A DNA stretch of 10,190 nucleotides from Lentisphaeria bacterium (GTDB taxonomy: Bacteria; Verrucomicrobiota; Lentisphaeria; Oligosphaerales; Oligosphaeraceae): positions 1 through 10,190 of the forward strand of contig JAEEXV010000181.1 in NCBI GenBank assembly GCA_016287975.1, in the 5' to 3' direction. Numbering within the stretch: position 1 is the first letter of the stretch; each line of letters begins with the position of its first letter. Positions 7,301-10,190 of the stretch are shown piece after piece. A model generated the notes under the pieces. That model was not told the DNA's origin. It made no database searches and was given only the letters and a program-made list of their open reading frames with translations. The position numbers and the translations under genes were made by a program.

Positions 7301-8186
7301 AGAAGTCATTCATGCCCGTGGGGGAGCGCTTCCACTCCGCCGTCGTCTGCCGATAGAGGCGCAGGGCATTGAAGACAGGCACGCCCAGCGCCCGCAGCGC
7401 CTCGTTCAGCGGCGCGCCCAGCCCCGCCTTGAACTTGAAGGAGAGCGCCAGCACCGCGTCCACCGCCGCCGTCCCGTCTGGCCGCAGCAGCAGTTCCCGA
7501 ATCACCCTCACCTCGTCGCCGAATACGACGACGCAGTTCAGCCCCTGCCGTTCGCATTCGTCGGTGACGTTGCGGAAGAGCGCCAGTTCCGCAGGGGTCA
7601 CGCTCGCCGCATGCACCGCGAAGGCCACCGTCGGCGCCCCATCCTGGAAATGCCCTGCCTCCTTCGCCCACGCCTGCCACTCTGCGAGCCTTGCGAAGAT
7701 CCGCCCCGCCGCTGGATGCGCCGCCCCCACCGACGGCAGCGTCACGGGCGACGCCACCTCGACCGCCACGCCCAGTTCACGCCGCACCACCCACCGCGCC
7801 AGATTCAGGAAGTTCTCTGGACGCCGATTCGCGCGGTAGGCCTTGACCTCCGCGGGCTCCTGCGCCTTCACCCCAGGCGGCAGCAGGTCCGCGTGCAGCG
7901 CATACAGCCGCGTGCGCGCGGTGTCCACGCCCGCAGCCAGCGCCCGCAGTTCGCGGCTCCGCGCATTGACAATCAGGACATCCGCGCGCCGCGCGCTTGC
8001 CCGCAGCGCCTCCAGCGGCTCCACGCCGAGGCAGTGCGTCTCGAAGGCCACCCCCTGCGGCCACGCCGCGCCGCGGAAGGCCTCCGCCACAATCTCGGAA
8101 TCCGCCGACGCCCCCAGGAAGACCACCGTCGCCGCCTGCAGCCACAGCGCGCAGGCCAGCCAGATTCCAACGAGCGCACGCCCCAT
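4398..8186 (-). CDS. CobN/HmuS-like extracytoplasmic, membrane-anchored chelatase
   Basis: Large-subunit homologue of cobaltochelatase CobN and Mg-chelatase BchH/ChlH. The 1262-residue product has a signal peptide (MGRALVGIWLACALWLQAA) and a C-terminal helix (about 1238-1257) with a short basic/acidic tail, so the body should lie in the periplasm, unlike cytoplasmic CobN. Family motifs: HLGRHGSSEWLPGK (538-551), the CobN active-site-type His block; LWAGESIRTDGVNEALALAL (about 789-808); SRSSNVYGVTDIDDMYQYFGG (948-968). A Cys/His cluster ACCDHTCNNP is at 1122-1131. A low-complexity charged linker (about 1185-1235) precedes the anchor. The start at 8186 is preferred to 8207: AGAGGAG sits 7 nt upstream and the gap to the previous gene becomes 4 bp. 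Export plus the neighbours point to HmuS-type tetrapyrrole (de)chelation or metal acquisition, not B12 synthesis. No CobS/CobT or ChlI/ChlD partner is in the window. Confidence 0.9.
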   Translation of the reverse strand: MGRALVGIWLACALWLQAATVVFLGASADSEIVAEAFRGAAWPQGVAFETHCLGVEPLEALRASARRADVLIVNARSRELRALAAGVDTARTRLYALHADLLPPGVKAQEPAEVKAYRANRRPENFLNLARWVVRRELGVAVEVASPVTLPSVGAAHPAAGRIFARLAEWQAWAKEAGHFQDGAPTVAFAVHAASVTPAELALFRNVTDECERQGLNCVVVFGDEVRVIRELLLRPDGTAAVDAVLALSFKFKAGLGAPLNEALRALGVPVFNALRLYRQTTAEWKRSPTGMNDFSVAFGFIAPETSGLIEPSLLFGVREVEREGRKAQVAEPFPGAVRQTVARLKGWARLRRLPNAEKRVALFVYNGYGGKQNIGASYLNVPRSLVAIVHALAADGYRTGGLEGLDEAAMAKELLKSARNVGPWAPGELDEFLAHGEAVRLPMRRYREWYAALPEALRRAVEAEWGAPEQARAMARGGDFILPMLRRGNVVILPEPMRGWLDDPHKLAHSATLAPPHQYLAVYLWLQREFGADAMVHLGRHGSSEWLPGKQLGLATADAPMAVRGAIPEIYPYISDGIGEGIVAKRRAQAVMIDHLTPLLKESEAEGFLPELKRRIGECQSADPGARPAREEALRAFAVGQGLGERLALQEGGWFARLEDYAESRAAAAPFGLHAFGVSPSKAEAQAMAAALPEARRAAAEAHLASAGEDELRALRQALSGGFVPPGPSGDPLRNPAVLPVGRNFYSFDPAKAPTEEAMRTGERLAAELLERERARLGRWPRSVAIVLWAGESIRTDGVNEALALALLGMRVRHDRSGRVAGVAPLPGAQLGRPRIDVLLTASGAYRDQFGETLRLLDEARRQAARLADAENFIQGGTPGVFFPAPGTYGTRVNRLAGASGHWESDDELSALYLRNMAWTVGEDGGFERNQAGLEAGAKAVEAVLHSRSSNVYGVTDIDDMYQYFGGLSLAVRKASGRAPEGYIADQRKAGAAGLSGLRGFLAAEMDARMFSKPWLQAMMGEGYAGAKTLARMADNVWGWQAVTPEVLTAADWNDLYEVYVQDRHGVGVREFFAEHNEWAFQSMAGRMLEAVRKDYWSAPMTVRQRLAAEYAKSVIRQGMACCDHTCNNPLLNQMVVNLISMPGVLSPDLAMKFQAAVEKAAGKRLGDQVRERRALQRELAASFGVKSREARAAESSAEAAPQEESARAKGDAQPVKGFRMKPREREAEKTSLASSGLKWTILVAVFGVIALVWAGMGRGE

Positions 8187-8190
8187 CTGG

Positions 8191-8532
8191 CTACTCCTCT
8201 GGCACATAGATCATCGAGCCGTCCTCCAGCCGATAGGCCGTGCCGAGCCGCACGCCACGCCCCGCCGCCTCCTCCCGCGTCATCTTCACCGCCTTCATTC
8301 GGCGACCCTGCTTCCGAATCAGCGTCATCTCGCCGCGGTCGTTCCGCTTGATCACCGTGAAACTTGAATCGCGGTCGAAGAGTTCCTTCGCGTCGAAGAC
8401 CGACATCAGCGCCAGCAGCAGCGCCGCGATGAAGACCACCGCCACGTCGAAGAGGTTCGCCAGCCCGCCCATCGGATCGCCGCCGTCCGACGCCGCCCTG
8501 CATTCTCGGCTACTCCGCATGAACTTCATCAT
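8191..8532 (-). CDS. DUF2149 family protein, ExbD/TolR-like topology
   Basis: Small protein (113 residues) of the family found beside CobN-like chelatases and MotA/TolQ/ExbB proteins (HmuT-like, by position). About 28 N-terminal residues containing DPMGGLANLF lead into one membrane helix (29-46) beginning with Asp29 (NLFDVAVVFIAALLLALM), then a polar, probably extracytoplasmic domain of about 65 residues rich in charged side chains. The segment around Asp29 resembles the ExbD/TolR membrane helix (consensus like PhhDVhhVLLhhF), whose Asp carries protons. I infer, but cannot prove, that this is the motor's ExbD-like subunit. The start at 8532 has GAGG 6 nt upstream, overlapping the ExbB-like gene by 23 bp. 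The adjacent ATG at 8529 is equally possible. Its stop carries the next gene's ribosome binding site. Confidence 0.87.
   Translation of the reverse strand: MMKFMRSSRECRAASDGGDPMGGLANLFDVAVVFIAALLLALMSVFDAKELFDRDSSFTVIKRNDRGEMTLIRKQGRRMKAVKMTREEAAGRGVRLGTAYRLEDGSMIYVPEE
8194..8200 (-). promoter_or_regulatory. Ribosome binding site that fixes the chelatase start
   Basis: On the minus strand AGAGGAG is immediately followed by the TAG stop of the DUF2149 gene (8191-8193), and 7 nt after the motif comes the ATG at 8184-8186. The upstream in-frame ATG at 8207 lies before this motif, so it is unlikely to be used. The arrangement implies termination and re-initiation coupling between the two genes. 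Confidence 0.7.
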
Positions 8533-9064
8533 AGCAGACCTCGGTCAGATGCTCCATTTCACGAATGTCCGCCTCCGTGAAGCGGCGCCGCACCGTGTAG
8601 ACCACATACGCCAGGCTGCCGACCAGCAGCCCCACCACCGTCGTCGTGTAGGCCACCACCAGCTCCCCCGTCATCACCGAGAAGTCCCCCTGCCCCAGGC
8701 TCGCCAGCGCCGTCCCCATCGGCACCAGCGTCCCCGCCAGCCCCAGCGCTGGCCCGATGCGCACCGCCAGACGGTACTTGTCCAGCCGCGCCTCCTGCTC
8801 CTGGATGCTCCGACGCAGGAAATTCTGGATGTCCGCCTCGGAGGCCTTCCCCGCCAGCAGCGCACCCACCGCCGCGCGATAGGCCGCGACTGGCGCGCTG
8901 TCCGCCCCAGGCGCAAGGCGCTTCCTGCGGATCCACGCCGCCAGCAGCCGCCCGCACTCGAAGAAACTCCACAGCGAGAGCGCCGCCAGCAGCACCAGCA
9001 CTGGATAGAGCAGGCAACTCGACAAGAGGAAAAGGTAGGTCTTGATTCCAGCCAGCAAGTCCAT
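8510..9064 (-). CDS. MotA/TolQ/ExbB-type proton channel protein
   Basis: Inner-membrane subunit of the family that turns proton flow into mechanical work in Ton, Tol and flagellar systems. The 184-residue product has one N-terminal helix (about 14-36), a cytoplasmic segment (37-100) and two further helices. Helix 2 carries GPALGLAGTLVPMGTALASLG (104-124), matching the family's GPxLGLLGTVxGM block. Helix 3 carries AYTTTVVGLLVGSLAYVVY (138-156), with Thr in the place of the functionally important ExbB helix-3 Thr (TAIGLVAAIPA). The short, three-helix form fits the DUF2149/CobN-linked (HmuU-like) type. GGAG lies 8 nt before the ATG, and the gene starts 3 bp after the DUF2162 stop. It most likely powers the chelatase module. 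Confidence 0.92.
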   Translation of the reverse strand: MDLLAGIKTYLFLLSSCLLYPVLVLLAALSLWSFFECGRLLAAWIRRKRLAPGADSAPVAAYRAAVGALLAGKASEADIQNFLRRSIQEQEARLDKYRLAVRIGPALGLAGTLVPMGTALASLGQGDFSVMTGELVVAYTTTVVGLLVGSLAYVVYTVRRRFTEADIREMEHLTEVCYDEVHAE

Positions 9065-9067
9065 CGT

Positions 9068-9811
9068 TCAATCTCCGTTATGGCGCCGCAGCCCCCAGAT
9101 TCCGCCCGCGGCAGCCGCCAGAACCGCCAGCGCCAGCGCGCCGTTCCACGGCGACGCGCCCGCCGTCGCGCGCGCCACCGCATACAGCCTCCCCGCCTCC
9201 TGGAACTGCGGCGCAATCACCAGGATCAGCAGAAAATAGAGCGCGATCAGAATCATCAGCCGCCCCGTCAGATCCAGCGGCTCCAGCCGACGCCATCTCG
9301 CCAGGATCTGCAAGCCCCCCAGAAACAGCACTTCCGAGACCACAAATGCAACTGGAACCGCCCAGCGCAGCAGCCCGATACTCCCTGGAAACAACAGCCC
9401 CGCAAACGCGCACACCAGGAAAATCGCCGACGCGCACACTGGACACGGCACCACCAGCAGCAGCCACCCCCGCGCCTCCATCCCCCCCAGCGACGCCCCC
9501 GCACGGCGCGCCAGCAGCCGTATCCCCCAGGCCAGCAGCCCCGCGCACAGCACCACATGCAGCAGCACCCCCGCCTTCAGAAAACCCATCCAGTCCCCCG
9601 CCAGCCGCCACAAGTCCACCCGCTCCAGCACCCAGAAGGCAAGGCAGAACAACGCCGCATCCCCCGCCAGCGCCCCCGCCAGGATCCCGCCTTTCCGCCA
9701 CCCGCTCCCTGGCACCGCGCACAGATAATAGGCCCCCACCGCGCCCTTGAAGGAAAAAATCCCCAGCGCCATCGCCAGCCCCAATCCAATTCCCACGCTC
9801 TCCGCCGACAT
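9068..9811 (-). CDS. DUF2162 family multi-pass membrane protein, putative transporter
   Basis: First gene of the chelatase operon. The 247-residue product is almost wholly hydrophobic, with about seven helices (roughly 5-20, 42-62, 78-100, 115-140, 148-172, 183-201, 222-241). Helix 4 contains VPCPVCASAIF with a Cys-Pro-x-Cys pair (Cys123, Cys126), plus Cys134 nearby: plausible metal or redox ligands inside the membrane. Helix 1 has GLGLAMALGIFSFKGAVGAYYL with a buried Lys. DUF2162 proteins accompany CobN-like, ExbB-like and DUF2149 genes (HmuV-like, by position), and transport of the released metal or tetrapyrrole is a reasonable but unproven role. The ATG at 9811 has CGAGG ending 4 nt upstream, and the operator at 9824-9851 precedes it. 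Confidence 0.85.
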   Translation of the reverse strand: MSAESVGIGLGLAMALGIFSFKGAVGAYYLCAVPGSGWRKGGILAGALAGDAALFCLAFWVLERVDLWRLAGDWMGFLKAGVLLHVVLCAGLLAWGIRLLARRAGASLGGMEARGWLLLVVPCPVCASAIFLVCAFAGLLFPGSIGLLRWAVPVAFVVSEVLFLGGLQILARWRRLEPLDLTGRLMILIALYFLLILVIAPQFQEAGRLYAVARATAGASPWNGALALAVLAAAAGGIWGLRRHNGD

Positions 9812-9823
9812 GAAACCTCGTCG

Positions 9824-9851
9824 TTATTACAGTTCTGGAAAAACGTAATAA
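9824..9851 (-). promoter_or_regulatory. Perfect inverted repeat TTATTAC-N14-GTAATAA, NikR-like operator
   Basis: TTATTAC (9824-9830) and GTAATAA (9845-9851) are exact reverse complements separated by 14 bp. The repeat ends 12 bp before the ATG of the DUF2162 gene and overlaps an AT-rich -10-like element, the right place for a repressor. It is one of the very few AT-rich spots in the window. Arm length, spacing and the TTAC/GTAA core resemble the NikR sites described in delta-proteobacteria (GTGTTAC-N13/14-GTAACAC): 5 of 7 arm positions match. Another palindrome-binding repressor remains possible. Confidence 0.65.
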
Positions 9852-9855
9852 TATA
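9850..9855 (-). promoter_or_regulatory. Candidate -10 element of the chelatase operon
   Basis: TATATT on the minus strand, overlapping the distal arm of the inverted repeat, about 39 bp before the start codon. No acceptable -35 hexamer is seen at 16-18 bp spacing (GCCCTC at 17 bp). The nearest TTG-type hexamer, TTGCGG (9865-9870), is only 9 bp away. The call therefore rests on AT-richness and position alone. Confidence 0.35.
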
Positions 9856-9965
9856 GACCAGAATCCGCAAGCGAGGGCGCCTTCCTCTCCCCGACGCGCA
9901 TCGCCGCCTAGTCATCTCTGCCTGCAACCCATCTCGGCCTTCGCAACCAGTTCCGCATAGGGGAA

Positions 9966-10063
9966 GCCCCCGCAAGGGGGCGTCGGAGCATAGCCAGGGG
10001 TGGAACGAGCCGCGAAGCGGCGAGCGGAACCCCTGGAAGGGCGCCGAAGACAGGCTGGCGCCC
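9966..10063. repeat. Three consecutive hairpins (REP-like or structured element)
   Basis: Stem 1: GCCCCC (9966-9971) with GGGGGC (9976-9981) around a GCAA tetraloop. Stem 2: CCAGGGGT (9994-10001) with ACCCCTGG (10029-10036), enclosing an inner stem GCCGC-GAA-GCGGC (10009-10021). Stem 3: GGGCGCC (10039-10045) with GGCGCCC (10057-10063). Such arrays in intergenic DNA are typical of dispersed palindromic repeat families. A structured RNA or terminator cluster is an alternative. No T-run follows any stem. Confidence 0.65.
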
Positions 10064-10078
10064 GGAAAGGGATGCCAT

Positions 10079-10142
10079 TGTCGGGGGGGGGGGCGGAGGA
10101 AGGGCGGAAGCCCGACCGCAGCCCCCGCCCCCGGCAACGACA
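10079..10142. repeat. Long interrupted inverted repeat with an 11-G run
   Basis: TGTCG (10079-10083) pairs with CGACA (10138-10142). Inside, the G-run (10083-10093, eleven G) plus CGG can pair with the C-rich tract CCGCAGCCCCCGCCCCCGG (10116-10134). The G-run together with GGG at 10102-10104 could instead form a G-quadruplex with one long loop. Function unknown. The homopolymer length is also prone to sequencing error or phase variation. Confidence 0.5.
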
Positions 10143-10190
10143 GCCATGACAGGGCCGCGAGGTCGCGTCTGCAGGGGTTGCGTCCGCGCC

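Larger units (their letters stand above)
9852..10190. other. Gene-free structured region right of the chelatase operon
   Basis: I find no believable gene. The minus-strand frames here give Pro/Arg/Gly-rich translations with no recognisable domain. 9852-9965 should contain the promoter and leader of the leftward operon. 9966-10063 forms three successive hairpins. 10079-10142 can form a long interrupted stem and includes an 11-G run. The last 48 bp show nothing I can name. Confidence 0.6.

Noticed and set aside
4398..8186. Annotation as cobalamin-pathway cobaltochelatase CobN
   Set aside because: Signal peptide, C-terminal anchor, absence of cob genes nearby and the ExbB/DUF2149/DUF2162 neighbours fit an HmuS-type exported chelatase better.
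8187..8207. Upstream start codon for the chelatase gene at 8207
   Set aside because: It would overlap the DUF2149 gene, lies before the AGAGGAG site and adds seven polar residues ahead of the signal peptide.
6075..8351. 758-codon plus-strand open frame opposite the chelatase gene
   Set aside because: The Arg/Pro/His/Gln-rich translation is the shadow of the CobN-like gene. It has no recognisable motif, and the minus-strand frame carries all family blocks.
9865..9870. TTGCGG as the -35 box for the chelatase operon
   Set aside because: Only 9-11 bp from the possible -10 hexamers, too close for a sigma-70 promoter.
9852..10190. tRNA or small-RNA gene at the right edge
   Set aside because: The hairpins do not form a cloverleaf or show T-loop or anticodon features. 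No known RNA family was recognised.

Overview
The window is very GC-rich (roughly 70% G+C by eye). It has tightly packed, partly overlapping genes and several tandem or hairpin-forming intergenic repeats. MreC/MreD, an envelope ExbB-type energiser and a Gfo/Idh/MocA oxidoreductase indicate a Gram-negative-type bacterium. The oxidoreductase type and the chelatase module would suit a member of the PVC superphylum (Lentisphaerota, Kiritimatiellota or Verrucomicrobiota), but this taxonomic guess rests on gene content alone and is weak.

Layout. 1-376: gene-free, with a 47-bp hairpin-containing tandem repeat and a 24/25-bp tandem repeat. 377-3026 (+): mreC, mreD and dinB, translationally coupled (TAATG and ATGA junctions), so a cell-shape pair joined to DNA polymerase IV. 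3027-3286: convergent intergenic region with four exact-period 30-bp repeats and a strong hairpin. 3287-4315 (-): Gfo/Idh/MocA oxidoreductase. 4398-9811 (-): a compact operon read right to left: DUF2162 membrane protein, MotA/TolQ/ExbB-type proton channel subunit, DUF2149 protein, and a 1262-residue CobN-like chelatase with a signal peptide and a C-terminal membrane anchor. 9824-9851: a perfect inverted repeat TTATTAC-N14-GTAATAA just upstream of the first gene of that operon. 9852-10190: gene-free, structured DNA with three consecutive hairpins and an 11-G run.

The four-gene operon is the main interest. Its parts match the HmuS/T/U/V-type set known from the Bacteroidetes heme-uptake (hmu) locus and from methanogens. 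My reading is that an extracytoplasmic CobN-type (de)chelatase is coupled to a proton-driven ExbB-like motor, with DUF2149 in the ExbD/TolR role (a membrane-embedded Asp in an ExbD-like context) and DUF2162 as a multi-pass membrane partner carrying a CPxC motif. No AAA+ chelatase partner and no TonB receptor is present in the window. The operator resembles NikR sites of delta-proteobacteria (GTGTTAC-N13/14-GTAACAC), which raises nickel, rather than heme iron, as a candidate substrate. This is inference.

A sequence-wide feature is the near-absence of the tetranucleotide CCGG: six occurrences counted by eye, where about 150 would be expected at this GC content. Pro-Gly codon pairs mostly use CCA or CCT, which avoids the site. 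This suggests a past or present methylation or restriction system targeting CCGG.
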